64,000 nt of DNA from Ferruginibacter albus (GCF_020042285.1 NZ_CP083388.1:1390001-1454000); one strand, 5' to 3'; numbered from the stretch's first letter, positions 25,501 to 33,823 are shown. Numbers and translations: made by a program. Notes: generated from the letters alone by a model not told the origin.

Positions 25501-27540
25501 ATCCGAACAGCCATCGCCATCACTGTCAAGGTCTTTATCATTGGTAATGCCATCTCCATCGGTATCTGTAGTACAGGTATTTTTAGGATGTGTCGATTGT
25601 ATATAGGTACTTGTGTTTAAGGTGCCTGCTACTTCATAGTTGGTAATAGCAGCGCCAGTACCTGCTGTTCCCTGAATTTTATAATAACGATATTGTGCTG
25701 CGTTTTGATTTACGGTAAACGTTTTAGGTACTGTTGTTACAGCAGTGCTTAATGCAGCGCTCATTAACGATGTCCATGTAGTACTGTCGTTAGAGCCATA
25801 TAAAGTAGCGCTAGTGCCTGTTCCCCAACTTGCCGCACTGCCTGTAACACTTACAGAACTTAGATTAACAGCAGTTGGATAGGTAATAGTATAGATATTA
25901 ACTCCGCTAAATGCTTGCCCTGTAGTTATTACATGATTGCTTGCAGTTACGGTTGTTGAGGTGCCATCGTGCATGGTAGGTATATCTGCGCCGGTTGTAA
26001 CAGCAACACTATTTACAGTAGAGGTCATAGATGTAGCTATACTTGTTGGCACAATTGCTTCGGTAGTTGTATAATAACAGGAAGGTGCTTCTGTTGCATC
26101 CAATACGCCATCATTATCATCGTCTATGTCAGTAAGATCAGGAATGCCATCACCATCGGTATCGGCGCAAGCACTTAAAAATTTATAAATAGCATACGTG
26201 TTATAAGTAGATGTATAATTAATCGTTCCACTTGTTCCATTCTCTTTACTATCTATCAAACCATTGCTGTTAGCATCCGTACCGGTAAATGTATAATTAG
26301 CGGTAGTGCTGTTAGTAGCGCCTGCTTCCAATGCATCCGAACAACCATCGCCATCACTATCAAGGTCTTTATCGTTAGTAATGCCATCTCCATCAGTATC
26401 TGTAGTACAGGTATTTTTAGGATGTGCCGATTGAATATATGTACTTGCATTTAAGGTGCCTGCTACTTCATAGTTGGTAATAGCAGCGCCAGTACCTGCT
26501 GTTCCCTGTATTTTATAATAGCGATATGCTGCAGCATTTTGATTTACTGTAAACGTTTTTGGCACTGTTGTAACGGCGGTGCTTAATGCAGCACTCATTA
26601 AAGAAGTCCATGTTGTGCCATCATTAGAGCCATACAAAGTAGCAGTAGTACCTGTTCCCCAACTGGCAGCACTACCTGTAACACTTACAGAGCTTAGGTT
26701 TACAGCTGTTGGGTATTGAATTGTATAAATATTAATTCCGCTAAATGCTTGACCAGTAGTAATAACATGATTACTTGCTGTTACTGTTGTAGAGGTTCCA
26801 TCGTGCATGGTAGGTATATCTGCACCTGCTGTTACAGCAACACTGTTTACGGTAGAGGTCATAGATGTAGATATGCTTGATGGCACAATAGCTTCGGTAG
26901 TTGTATAATAACACGAAGGTGCTTCAACTGCATCCAATACTCCATCATTATCATCATCAATGTCATTGTTATTGCAAATGCCATCTCCATCAAAATCATC
27001 ATTAGGCCCTGTGCCACCAATTACACCACCACCGGCGCATTGTAAATTATCTGTATATTGTGGAAACGACAAAGCATTGATAGCGTTACCAACTTCCAAT
27101 TTCCAATCACCGCCTTTGCCGGTTATATTATCAGAAGCAGCAATGGCAACACCTAAGTGTTGCTTTAAATAATTTACAGCAGCCAATCCATTTTCTCCTT
27201 TGGCAAACTCACAACCGTAAATATTTAAGTATTTTATTTTTTTACTTAGTAATTGGTGCGATCGTATAAACTCCGCTATCATTGCTGCATTACGCCATTT
27301 ACCGTCTAACAATAATTCTCCTGAACGTCCATGAGATATTAACTGGAAAACATTGGATCGCTTTTCAGTAACAACAGGGAATTGTTGCACTGAGGCATCA
27401 ATATAACTATTGCCCTTTATGGAGGTAGAAAGTGAATGGATAGTTTTGGGGTGAAAACTATTTTTGCCGTTGTGCGCATAAACACTGGAGGTTAGCAAAA
27501 GGCATACTAAAATGCTAAAGGTTAAATTAGGCTTCATCAA
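19573..27540 (-). CDS. Giant T9SS-secreted protein: DUF4347, thrombospondin type 3 repeats, sorting domain
   Basis: 2655 residues. Signal peptide 1-22. Residues about 35-165 match DUF4347 (LISHGRSGELLLDG ... IYGCEFAKG). Then a long array of Asp-rich thrombospondin type 3 repeats (DTDGDGI, DLDSDGDGCSDALEAG, DIDDDNDGV) alternates with discoidin-like beta modules (YRYYKIQG) up to about residue 1550; these bind calcium in known relatives. Three Ig-like repeats (WQYSTDNFSSDVHDIS) lie near 1620-1900, a beta-helix-like part near 1905-2110, a fibronectin-like module near 2480-2575, and a T9SS type A sorting domain at the last 75 residues (AYPNPM, KGKYLVKLVDGLGQTI, LTKGVYQLQV). It is exported by T9SS to the cell surface, probably as an adhesin or matrix protein. 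Confidence 0.85.
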   Translation of the reverse strand: MMKPNLTFSILVCLLLTSSVYAHNGKNSFHPKTIHSLSTSIKGNSYIDASVQQFPVVTEKRSNVFQLISHGRSGELLLDGKWRNAAMIAEFIRSHQLLSKKIKYLNIYGCEFAKGENGLAAVNYLKQHLGVAIAASDNITGKGGDWKLEVGNAINALSFPQYTDNLQCAGGGVIGGTGPNDDFDGDGICNNNDIDDDNDGVLDAVEAPSCYYTTTEAIVPSSISTSMTSTVNSVAVTAGADIPTMHDGTSTTVTASNHVITTGQAFSGINIYTIQYPTAVNLSSVSVTGSAASWGTGTTATLYGSNDGTTWTSLMSAALSTAVTTVPKTFTVNQNAAAYRYYKIQGTAGTGAAITNYEVAGTLNASTYIQSAHPKNTCTTDTDGDGITNDKDLDSDGDGCSDALEAGATNSTTANYTFTGTDANSNGLIDSKENGTSGTINYTSTYNTYAIYKFLSACADTDGDGIPDLTDIDDDNDGVLDATEAPSCYYTTTEAIVPTSIATSMTSTVNSVAVTTGADIPTMHDGTSTTVTASNHVITTGQAFSGVNIYTITYPTAVNLSSVSVTGSAASWGTGTSATLYGSNDSTTWTSLMSAALSTAVTTVPKTFTVNQNAAQYRYYKIQGTAGTGAAITNYEVAGTLNTSTYIQSTHPKNTCTTDTDGDGITNDKDLDSDGDGCSDALEAGATTSTTINYQFSGTDANGNGLVDSKENGTSSSINYGSTYNTYGIYKFLSICTDTDGDGIPDISDIDDDNDGIVDAVESPYCFYTQNESINLASSTVISDFAWNSSGPLTNTYDRDATTSGWVNPAVTNIAGLSLIDFIIPVQQPAIISNIQIEVGVTALSSSASALWRLEGWNGTAWEALSNTQAMNTVSTVYTFSNTLQPTTKYGRYRIAGTSTTAGVPANGRLNEVDINYNNYIPSANPKQICTDDIDGDGILNHLDLDSDGDGCPDLKEANVSPLTDIFTPSSTVNNAGISYGITAGNLANSQLNPNGTDTNNDGLNDSVDPGKDGTTDYTSTYNLYALDASKSGCLDTDGDGIIDLIDTDDDNDGVPDVAESQVCIVTGTPRAIMWDRESEKTKSADLAYFTSKPNVSMTAGVGTNIPGSASGSWNLQGLNNNGTLSDAIAKDDYQYATFTTGSTSLYVNSWLYYTLSPVINVGVLLDDDPTFSHPIILNDGATATTYTSTMMDGSGDPTHWKIISVNPTSLNPNTTYYVRFYDLTTNTSVTHDEIGLRFFADAQGLNCNTDIDTDNDGIPNRLDLDSDGDGCSDALESGATTNTTTNYQFSGMDANGNGLVDSKEIGTTGSINYTSTYNQYAVYNFLSTCTDTDGDGIPDLIDIDDDNDGILNATEAPSCYYTQAEASDIISVSSDLTFSAAKENAVDSNYATLATLATLTASQSITNKTVFMFVFNKPVQLTGLKDSLNSTASIFSATSLSYKIQATNDTLGTWTDVSTTLTTATATGNHIIWSGLTSSQPYKYYRIYGLGGTTTAGNTKEFIPTVSSTYVASSNPKNTCSVDTDNDGITNDKDLDSDGDGCPDAKEAGTYYRSGVTMSSGSVKNGSGGTVTSTVTLNNAVISNIVNGNGFADVLQAAADTNSYKYSYQPYTDSALVSSVSNCNSTGTVASAQTICGGNSPANLTISGYDGSIVKWQYSTDNFSSDVHDISSSASTTLTAAQMGALSANRYFRAVLQIGASTSNSSSVLITVNNVVGGSSSPNQSICPGSSVSDIAVSGYSGSISKWQYSIDNFSSDVHDISSSASATLTAAQIGEFTSTRYFRAVITNGSCTAYSSATTITVSSATEGGTAAASSQTICYGATPADITVTGYSTSIIKWQYSTDNFNLDIHDIPSSASATLTGAQIGTLTANRYFRLVVQGGTCTPAYSIPGLITVNNSTIWLGTTSSDWNTASNWSCNYVPLITSEVFIPNVGSNPYPILSSGAIGTTHNITMESVASLTIINNKLQIAGTISIDSDAIINAKAGTMELKGTASQTIGGHMFQDKTVKYLIITNTASSLTATALDTLKISYGLSFGNINSATFNTNDNLELLSDCNTVTAAVADITNNGVNSGNSIVGKVIVDRCIPEGRAWRLLTAPITNSNTIYESWQNHRVNETGKGTLITVPQPIPANSNMDTGITNLYSLKVFNTSTQALVNVLTTNQKISPTSNGSADNIGYYIFIRGDRNYDNVANPYLNSVPLHETILSSMGNLQQNNQVFTTPSGAGKYTLIGNPFASPIDFSKVTLNNVIRRFYAWDATINELGAYVAMDDIDGDGIYDKSISASHQDKNIQSGQAFLVQNMAAGTGTITFPENCKSTVDNILVFRPTGETPSIRIKLMLSNNDTTADETLAQFGNSFNAMVDWQDAPKFANANEGLSLLRNSKGLSIERRPFITSNDTLFVRLTGTVVRNYKFNIIPTNIQTGLTATLVDNYTNTTTPVDLVNGTDISFSVTSNAASTGNNRFMIVFRPAEVLPVSFTSVTASTINTGVTVSWKVENQLNIKNYVVERSADGKTFNDITTVTAESKTDYSAIDISAMKNDNFYRIKSIGNDGSIQYSSIVKVSATQSAGNISAYPNPMVGNTTGLQFSNMPKGKYLVKLVDGLGQTIASKEINHNGGTATETFSVSNLTKGVYQLQVLHPDKTITTISIMN
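25247..26914 (-). repeat. Tandem duplication of an 834-bp coding unit
   Basis: Two adjacent units (about 26081-26914 and 25247-26080) encode residues about 209-486 and 487-764 of the giant protein. Each codes for a discoidin-like module beginning SCYYTTTEAIVP followed by thrombospondin type 3 repeats. The proteins are nearly identical, while many third codon positions differ. The unit length of 834 bp is a whole number of codons (278), so the frame is preserved. Confidence 0.85.
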
Positions 27541-27785
27541 ACTGGATTTTAAGTATTAAAGGGATATACAACTTGTGCTGTATACATGTGTTCAGATCAT
27601 TAACTAAACCAGCCATAATCCGGAACACCTTCTAAACGTTGTCTTTAAACTTAATAGTACAGCGGTTTTTCGTTCTAAAATCAATACTATAGCTACATAG
27701 AAGAATTACTACAAAAGTCTTATGAATCTATCTATACTCTTATATTTTATATGCTATTAAACACATCGTAGAGGGTTAAGAACAT

Positions 27786-27970
27786 CCTGACAAGGCGTTA
27801 AGAAATACCTCTTTACTACTATGTAAGGGCATGGCAGGGGCATATGAAATACATATAAGGCCCTAAACAAGGCATTGTTAGGTACTTCGTTAGGCCTTTA
27901 CAACCCCTTATTAAATACCTTATAGGGCCTTCATAAATGCATTACAGGTATTTAACAACGCCTATCCAGG
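27786..27970. repeat. Nested inverted repeats upstream of the giant gene
   Basis: Outer arms 27786-27810 and 27946-27970 are inverted copies matching at 19 of 25 bases (shared blocks CCTG, AGGCGTT, AAATACCT). Inside, AAGGCCCT (27857-27864) pairs with AGGGCCTT (27924-27931), and further variants of GGCCT and AAATAC recur. The rest of the 641-bp gap 27541-28181 shows no gene. It lies about 250-430 bp upstream of the start of the giant gene (minus strand), so it may be a regulatory structure, a structured leader or a degenerate mobile element. Confidence 0.55.
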
Positions 27971-28181
27971 TAGTATTTTACTCTCTTACAGGGGCTTTCA
28001 ATCAACAACCTACGAATTTGTCAATAGATACAAAATGATGCAGATGATTTAGTTTTGGAGAAGCTATTAAAATAGCTAAAGGCAGGATTATTTTAATTGT
28101 GTTTGTATGTTACAGAAAAGAGTGCTGTTATTTCTGCTTAAAAAAGAGTAATAGGGGAATGTCTCTCGGGATGTGAGATGT

Positions 28182-28823
28182 TTATGCAGGAATAGTAACC
28201 TTTGTTCCAAGAAATTTGGGTTGCTTCGAAAACAAGTAATCTAAAAATACTTTTACTCTTGCAAATTTTTCTCTTAGCTGAACTCTAAATCCGAATTTAC
28301 TACTAACTCCTTTTGCATTAAATGCGATGGCGTTCATTCCTTCCTGCGATGCAATATATAACGCCCGTTCGTTGTGAAATTGCTGTGAGATAATGGTTAA
28401 AGAATCCTGTCCAAAGATTTTCTTTGCTCTTATCATCGAATCAAATGTTCTAAAGCCTGCATAATCCAGGTAGATAATAGTTGAGTCAATCCCTGCATTG
28501 ATCAGATCTGCTCTCATTGTAGTAGGTTCATCATACTCTTTTCTGCTGTTGTCGCCACTTATTATAATGTATTTGATCTTATTAGCCTTTATCAGTTCTA
28601 CTGCCGCATTAATTCTATATAAATAATAAGGATTTAAGTGACCATTCTTTAAAAGCTTTCCTGTTCCCAATAAAAGTCCCACCTTATTGTAGGGAATTGT
28701 ACTAACATCGTCGTATAATTTTCCGACAGAAGCAGCTTCTACTTTTTTATTGCAATAAACAATGCAGCTTAATACTAGTAGTAATAAGATGCCGGAGATA
28801 ACAAGGAGTTTTTTCTTTCGCAT
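28182..28823 (-). CDS. SanA/YdcF-like DUF218 protein
   Basis: 213 residues with one N-terminal membrane anchor (about 5-24). The DUF218 core is seen in VGLLLGTGK, NPYYLYRINAAVELIKANKI, YIIISGDNS and YDEPTTMRADLINAGI, with LTIISQQFHNERALYIA near the end. SanA-like proteins of this type act at the inner membrane facing the periplasm and are linked to envelope barrier function in Enterobacteria; the enzyme activity is not settled. A second DUF218 protein of the window lies at 40768. It is a single gene here. Confidence 0.85.
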   Translation of the reverse strand: MRKKKLLVISGILLLLVLSCIVYCNKKVEAASVGKLYDDVSTIPYNKVGLLLGTGKLLKNGHLNPYYLYRINAAVELIKANKIKYIIISGDNSRKEYDEPTTMRADLINAGIDSTIIYLDYAGFRTFDSMIRAKKIFGQDSLTIISQQFHNERALYIASQEGMNAIAFNAKGVSSKFGFRVQLREKFARVKVFLDYLFSKQPKFLGTKVTIPA

Positions 28824-29375
28824 AAGGGATAAGCGTTTCTCAAAAATATCAGTAAGTTCTATTACTTGCCTGTGAAAGATTAGTTAAGAATTGAAAGGTC
28901 ATAAAACAAAAAAGAAAGCCGAGAATATAAAAACAATTGCCTAAGCTTTTGTTCTTACTAACCCTTGCTTTCTTTTTCTGTTACTTTCTCCAGGCGGAGT
29001 CCATAACAATTGACTACTTCAGGTTCCTTACGGGTTGCCTTCTGTAATCGTGAGCCTTTTCGATGTTGTTGTGTTTGATAAGGCTCATTTTAGAAATACC
29101 TGCTCCTTTTAGGGATCAGTACATTCTACGTTTTATCCATCTTTACAGACTTCCAAAACGGTGCGGAACTAATTGCATCTTTTCAGAATTTTTTTGTTCC
29201 TTTTCAGCTTTTCTGCTTTTTATAGCTTCTTGCTTCAATACTGTAAATCTAATAAATTGATATAGTCGAATCCAAATTTTTACACTGTTTGATATGCACC
29301 TCTTATGCACCAGGTTATGCACATTTTAGGAGATTGCGCTTATTAATTGAACAACATCTTTATAAAAAGCAGAAC
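28824..29375. other. Gene-free stretch with no recognised element
   Basis: 552 bp between two minus-strand genes. A 65-codon plus-strand frame (29063-29260) has no start-site support and no family signs. No hairpin or repeat stands out. Confidence 0.35.
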
Positions 29376-31028
29376 TTATTTTTCTATGAAAAAAGAAGGA
29401 GCACCTGTAAGCTTTACTGTTTTTGATGCAGGAGAAGATGTATTCGTTGCACTGAAATTCCATTCCTCACGGTTACCCATAAACGAAAACGGAAAAGTAT
29501 AAACAGCACTTGCTTTTTCACTAAGATCAATATTGGTAACAGCCCATAAAACATACGTGTATTTTCCTGCGCTATCTTTAAAGGCAGCACCTTTAACGGT
29601 TGGTGGTAAATTTAGTTGTTTGGTTTTTACCGGATCATATGGTTTGTTCAATAAAAGCTGAGTGAGTGTTTTAACTGCATTGAATTGCGAATGCTTAGGA
29701 GCATTGGCTACAGTCGTGGTGGTAGGAGTGAGGTCGCCATATATTCCCATCTTATTATAAATATCGTTATTGGCAGGAGAGGCTTCGCCTAAACTATATT
29801 TATACAACTGCCCGATATTATTTACCTGGCTTAACACATTTACTTTAATAATAAAATTATTGGCTGCTTCTTCATTGCCCCAATCGTTACCGATTGTTTC
29901 GCGGGCAATATCTGTTTCGGTACATATCCATTGTTTTAACGGAAATGCATTGCCGTCATATCCATAATTTGCCAGCACGGTAGCAAATTCGTTTTTATAA
30001 CGGAAAAAAGCATCTGCCGCTCCATCGGAATGCCTGGTGAATTTCATTGAGCTGCTGGCATTATCCCAATTGTTCAAATAATAAAAAGGATAATTGTGAA
30101 AACATAAAATGTCAAAATAAGCACCTGCTTTTAAAGGATATTTATCTGTAATACTGCCATCATTTGGGTTATCAGTATTCCTCAATAAAGCATCTAAGAA
30201 AGAAGGATAACCGATACCGCCCGTACATACATAGGAATCGGGTTGTAACGTTTTAATAACGTCCCAGGCTACACGAAGACTATGGATATAATAAAACACC
30301 GGCGCTTTTAAATTTTCCAGTTCATTCGGATTAGGATTTACATGCCACCAGCTCCACGAAACGTCCGGTTTTTGCCAGCCGGTGGAACCATACGTAAAAT
30401 CAGGCTCATTTGTTATCTCCCAAAATTTTATATATTTACCGTAAGCTTTTACCGTTTTATAAATATACCAGGCATACGTATTATGGGTATTGATCTGTGT
30501 TTTTGCGCTATCCAACCAAACAGGTTCATACAGACCTATAAATGTTTTTGCTCTTTCACTGCAACCGGGGAAAGTTATAGTATCCCTGTTGTCTGTTCCC
30601 TGAGTTCCATATAATTTAGGCTGATTAGGCTCTCCCAAAAAAGCAGTGATTTCTTTCATTCCTAATGAGTCTGTGTAATAATTAAATTCTGCCTGTTTTA
30701 CATTCACATTGTCATAACCGCTTATCAACCTGTCAGGAAGGGATACCCTAATAGTGCGATCGCCGGCATTGTGAATTAATTCTGCCACATTCTTATCGCT
30801 TAACTGGTAGCCATAATAACCCATATTATTTCCATACATATAAGCCCCTTTATACTGCCTGTAACCTGAAAAAGCATTGGCAGTGCCAGAATCTAAAGCA
30901 CTGTGCGTAATACTAACAACAGGTTTATATTGTCCTGAGCCTTTACAGCCAATCAGGCAAAACTGTATGGTTATTAAAGCCGATAATAATATGCAGCGCA
31001 TGAATAAGGTATTGTAGCGTATAAACAA
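29376..31028 (-). CDS. Clan GH-A glycoside hydrolase-like lipoprotein
   Basis: 550 residues. Lipoprotein signal with CLIGC (Cys 28); the ATG at codon 10 is an alternative start that keeps it. The (beta/alpha)8 pattern of clan GH-A is suggested by FWEITNEPD (general acid/base Glu 208, after Asn) and WICTETD (nucleophile candidate Glu 371), about 160 residues apart, with HNYPFYYLNNW between. The exact family (GH5, GH30, GH39 or GH51-like) cannot be told by eye. The C-terminal 100 residues look like a small beta-domain. As a lipoprotein it would act on a polysaccharide at the outer membrane or in the periplasm. No SusCD pair is nearby. Confidence 0.7.
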   Translation of the reverse strand: MFIRYNTLFMRCILLSALITIQFCLIGCKGSGQYKPVVSITHSALDSGTANAFSGYRQYKGAYMYGNNMGYYGYQLSDKNVAELIHNAGDRTIRVSLPDRLISGYDNVNVKQAEFNYYTDSLGMKEITAFLGEPNQPKLYGTQGTDNRDTITFPGCSERAKTFIGLYEPVWLDSAKTQINTHNTYAWYIYKTVKAYGKYIKFWEITNEPDFTYGSTGWQKPDVSWSWWHVNPNPNELENLKAPVFYYIHSLRVAWDVIKTLQPDSYVCTGGIGYPSFLDALLRNTDNPNDGSITDKYPLKAGAYFDILCFHNYPFYYLNNWDNASSSMKFTRHSDGAADAFFRYKNEFATVLANYGYDGNAFPLKQWICTETDIARETIGNDWGNEEAANNFIIKVNVLSQVNNIGQLYKYSLGEASPANNDIYNKMGIYGDLTPTTTTVANAPKHSQFNAVKTLTQLLLNKPYDPVKTKQLNLPPTVKGAAFKDSAGKYTYVLWAVTNIDLSEKASAVYTFPFSFMGNREEWNFSATNTSSPASKTVKLTGAPSFFIEK

Positions 31029-31253
31029 TTAGTGATAGTTTGTAGTAAAACTATGGTTTTGATTAAAAATAACCCAATCTTTTGTTAGAGAAAATAAAAA
31101 GTAATTGCCTGATATACAATATAAGTATGTTGCCTGCGTTAATACAATGGTTTTTCATAGGATATTGGATTTTAAAGCGGGACTAGATTTCTATCTTGGT
31201 CCCTTTTTTATTATGTCCAGATCCTAAAAACCAATGAAGGAGAAATTTAATTA

Positions 31254-31691
31254 TTATTTTCTACCATCTTTTTTATCCATTACATTTCCTGTAACGGCAC
31301 CGGCTCCTGCTCCCAATGCTCCACCCAATATAGCTCCCTGACCCGGATGCTTTTTATCAATAATGGCTCCGCCAATGGCACCAACGCCTGCACCAATTAC
31401 AGCCCCTTTAGCTGTTTTGCTCCATCCTTTTTTTTGAGTGGTGGTGGTAGTAGTTCCGGTTCCTGTGTTAGTAGTGGTTGTGGTAGTAACTTCCTGCTTT
31501 TGTGTATTTTTTTCTACAGCCTTCCCGTTTACCTTATTCATTGAGTCTATCGTACGCTGTTTAACCTGCGCCTTATTAATTGAGTCAATGGTGTTTTGTT
31601 TTATTTGTTGCAATTCTTCTTCACTGCCTGATTTGCCCGCGCAACCGGCTAAAACACTTAGGGTTGTAAATAACACAATAATCTTTTTCAT
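31254..31691 (-). CDS. Glycine-zipper lipoprotein
   Basis: 145 residues. Lipobox VLAGC (Cys 17), then a charged helical part with repeated TIDS-N motifs, a low-complexity Thr-rich linker (residues about 68-86) and a C-terminal glycine zipper (GAVIGAGVGAIGGAIIDKK, GAILGGALGAGAGAVTG). This is the layout of YMGG-like/Gly-zipper outer-membrane lipoproteins, in which the zipper inserts into membranes. Its role is probably envelope-related. It stands alone. Confidence 0.75.
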   Translation of the reverse strand: MKKIIVLFTTLSVLAGCAGKSGSEEELQQIKQNTIDSINKAQVKQRTIDSMNKVNGKAVEKNTQKQEVTTTTTTNTGTGTTTTTTQKKGWSKTAKGAVIGAGVGAIGGAIIDKKHPGQGAILGGALGAGAGAVTGNVMDKKDGRK

Positions 31692-31771
31692 GATGTATGA
31701 TTTTTAAACGTTATCGATCGCCTCGGTTTCAATGCATACAAAATAAAAAAAATATTATGCCAAACAAAAAA

Positions 31772-32335
31772 CTATTTATGATAGGCAGGCTCTGTGGGAG
31801 ATATGTTTTGTACTATTTTATAAAAAACAGAATAGATCGTTCTTAATTCATCGATATCGGTAATGCTTTTACCAATTTCCAACTCCAAAAAAGCCTGTTT
31901 TTCTCCGTTGTTGGTTGGATGATTGATATGCAGGGAAAAATCTGTCAGTTCTGCAATTACCTTTCGTGTATCTTCATCAGCAAAGATCCTTTTTACTCTC
32001 TCTGTATCATTGGTTTTGATGATGACTTTTTTGTCAAATTCAGGATATCCTATTTCAACATCTGCTGCGCCAAAGAATTTTCCTATTTCGCTGATATAAT
32101 CCTGGTGATGCAGCGCAAATTTAAAATCATCATTATTAAGTTTTGAACTGAATAACGTTAACTGATAACCGCTTTCAAAACCTCCACCGGGGTCAATATC
32201 AATTACAAACAAAACTTCTGTATCGCCTTGCTGCAATATCGCTTTATAATCAAGTGTATCATCAGAAATGTCTGCACTAACCTGTTGCCAGAGCTCATTT
32301 TCTGAATTGCCATATAAGTGTTTAATGTTTTCCAT
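31772..32335 (-). CDS. Conserved hypothetical cytoplasmic protein
   Basis: 187 residues, soluble and acidic, with no signal peptide. A beta-rich first half (ISDDTLDYKAILQQG, VLFVIDIDPGGGFESGYQ) and an alpha/beta second half are visible, with no motif that I recognise as catalytic. It is divergently oriented to the thiolase gene with a 76-bp gap, so the promoters face each other there. Confidence 0.6.
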   Translation of the reverse strand: MENIKHLYGNSENELWQQVSADISDDTLDYKAILQQGDTEVLFVIDIDPGGGFESGYQLTLFSSKLNNDDFKFALHHQDYISEIGKFFGAADVEIGYPEFDKKVIIKTNDTERVKRIFADEDTRKVIAELTDFSLHINHPTNNGEKQAFLELEIGKSITDIDELRTIYSVFYKIVQNISPTEPAYHK

Positions 32336-32411
32336 ATGGGATAAAATACAAATTTTCTGCCAAATAAATCAACATCCATTCTTCGTAACTTTAGAAACTC
32401 AATTAAGCTAT

Positions 32412-33593
32412 ATGAATAAAGAAGTATTTATTGTTTCGGCAGTTAGAACGCCTATAGGAAGTTTTGGAGGAGCGTTAAAAGATCTTTCAGCTACGCAGTT
32501 AGGTTCATTTGCTATTAATGCAGCAGTTGAAAGAGCTGGAATTTCTTCTAAATATATTGATGATGTTTTGATGGGGTGTGTGCTACAGGCTAATTTAGGA
32601 CAGGCTCCCGCAAGGCAGGCAGCTAAGTTTGCCGGATTACCAAATGAAGTGAGTTGCACTACTGTAAACAAAGTATGCGCCAGTGGAATGAAAGCCATTG
32701 CTCAAGGGGCCCAAAGCATTTTATTAGGAGATGCATCGGTAGTGGTTGTTGGTGGAATGGAAAGTATGAGCAATGTTCCTTTTTATAGTTTTTCTGTAAG
32801 ATGGGGAAATAAATATGGTAACGTACAATTGATCGATGGTTTGGCAAAAGACGGTTTGACGGATGTGTATGATGGGCAAGCTATGGGTAATGCAGCAGAG
32901 TTATGTGCAAAAGAATGTAACATAACACGTAATGAACAAGATGAATTTGCCATAGAAAGTTATCGTCGTTCTCAAGCGGCATGGACTGCAGGTAAATTTG
33001 ATAATGAGATCGTTCCTGTAATAATTCCTCAACGAAAAGGAGATGCGCTTGTTTTTGCAAAAGATGAAGAACCATTTAATGTTAAGTTTGAAAAGATACC
33101 CGAACTAAAACCAGCTTTTACAAAAGACGGCACTGTTACAGCTGCTAATGCAAGCACAATGAATGACGGCGCAGCAGCATTGGTGTTGGTAAGTAAAGAA
33201 AAGCTGGAGGAACTACAGTTAACACCCATCGCAAAAATTATTGGCTATGCGGATGCGGAACAATCGCCCGAATGGTTTACAACAACTCCATCAGTAGCCG
33301 TTCCCAAAGCGGTTGCTAAAGCCGGTTTGCAAATGAGCGATATTGATTATTGGGAATTGAACGAAGCGTTTTCGGTTGTTGGTATTGAAAATATTAGAAG
33401 AATGAAATTAGATCCTGCAAAAGTAAATGTACACGGCGGTGCTGTTTCATTGGGTCATCCATTAGGATGCAGCGGAGCAAGGATCATTGTTACTTTAATT
33501 AATGTATTGAAAGTAAATAATGCGAGATATGGAGCTGCAGGCATTTGTAATGGAGGCGGAGGCGCAAGTGCTATGGTGATCGAAGCTGTATAA
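32412..33593 (+). CDS. Acetyl-CoA C-acetyltransferase (thiolase)
   Basis: 393 residues from ATG 32412, exactly the usual length; the longer open frame upstream runs back into the divergent gene and is not used. Catalytic residues are in place: Cys 89 in NKVCASGMKA, His in SLGHPLGCSGARI and Cys in GICNGGGGAS. It condenses two acetyl-CoA to acetoacetyl-CoA or acts in the reverse, degradative direction. The context (no adjacent 3-hydroxyacyl-CoA dehydrogenase) does not tell which direction. A perfect palindromic terminator follows immediately after the stop codon. Confidence 0.95.
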   Translation: MNKEVFIVSAVRTPIGSFGGALKDLSATQLGSFAINAAVERAGISSKYIDDVLMGCVLQANLGQAPARQAAKFAGLPNEVSCTTVNKVCASGMKAIAQGAQSILLGDASVVVVGGMESMSNVPFYSFSVRWGNKYGNVQLIDGLAKDGLTDVYDGQAMGNAAELCAKECNITRNEQDEFAIESYRRSQAAWTAGKFDNEIVPVIIPQRKGDALVFAKDEEPFNVKFEKIPELKPAFTKDGTVTAANASTMNDGAAALVLVSKEKLEELQLTPIAKIIGYADAEQSPEWFTTTPSVAVPKAVAKAGLQMSDIDYWELNEAFSVVGIENIRRMKLDPAKVNVHGGAVSLGHPLGCSGARIIVTLINVLKVNNARYGAAGICNGGGGASAMVIEAV

Positions 33594-33625
33594 ATTTCAC
33601 CCGAAAAATATTTTTCGGGTGAAAT
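33594..33625. terminator. Perfect palindromic terminator after thiolase
   Basis: Arms of 15 bp (33594-33608 and 33611-33625, reading ATTTCACCCGAAAAA) with only TA between them. The stem is AT-rich at the top and lacks a clean T-run after it, but its position right at the stop codon and between convergent genes supports bidirectional termination. Confidence 0.75.
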
Positions 33626-33634
33626 ATGTTGCGC

Positions 33635-33823
33635 TTACCAATTATGAACATCTACGTTAAAATCAACTCCTGCTGGTGGCGCTTCATGACGCCTGTCGTA
33701 CCATTCTCTTGTATGATGATGATAATGGTGGTAGTAATGACTTTCGTAACATGCTGATAAATTGAAAACCAGGATTGCACAAACTATTGCTATCGCTGTT
33801 TTATTTCTGGTCGTGTGTTTCAT
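33635..33823 (-). CDS. Small His/Tyr-rich lipoprotein
   Basis: 62 residues. Signal peptide with lipobox LSAC (Cys 25), followed by a strikingly His- and Tyr-rich mature part (SHYYHHYHHHTREWYDRRHE), then PPAGVDFNVDVHNW. After processing it would be a 38-residue lipidated peptide with a metal-binding-like His cluster. The family is not recognised. Metal binding is inferred from composition only. It is convergent with the thiolase and lies 94 bp downstream of the acetate transporter gene, in the same direction. Confidence 0.6.
   Translation of the reverse strand: MKHTTRNKTAIAIVCAILVFNLSACYESHYYHHYHHHTREWYDRRHEAPPAGVDFNVDVHNW

Noticed and set aside
20300..26178. Many open frames on the strand opposite the giant gene.
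   Set aside because: They follow from the Asp/Thr/Ser-rich codon use of the giant protein; none has a signal, domain or start-site support.
32268..32411. 48-codon N-terminal extension of the thiolase.
   Set aside because: It overlaps the divergent gene and its promoter region; the start at 32412 gives the standard 393-residue enzyme with Cys 89.
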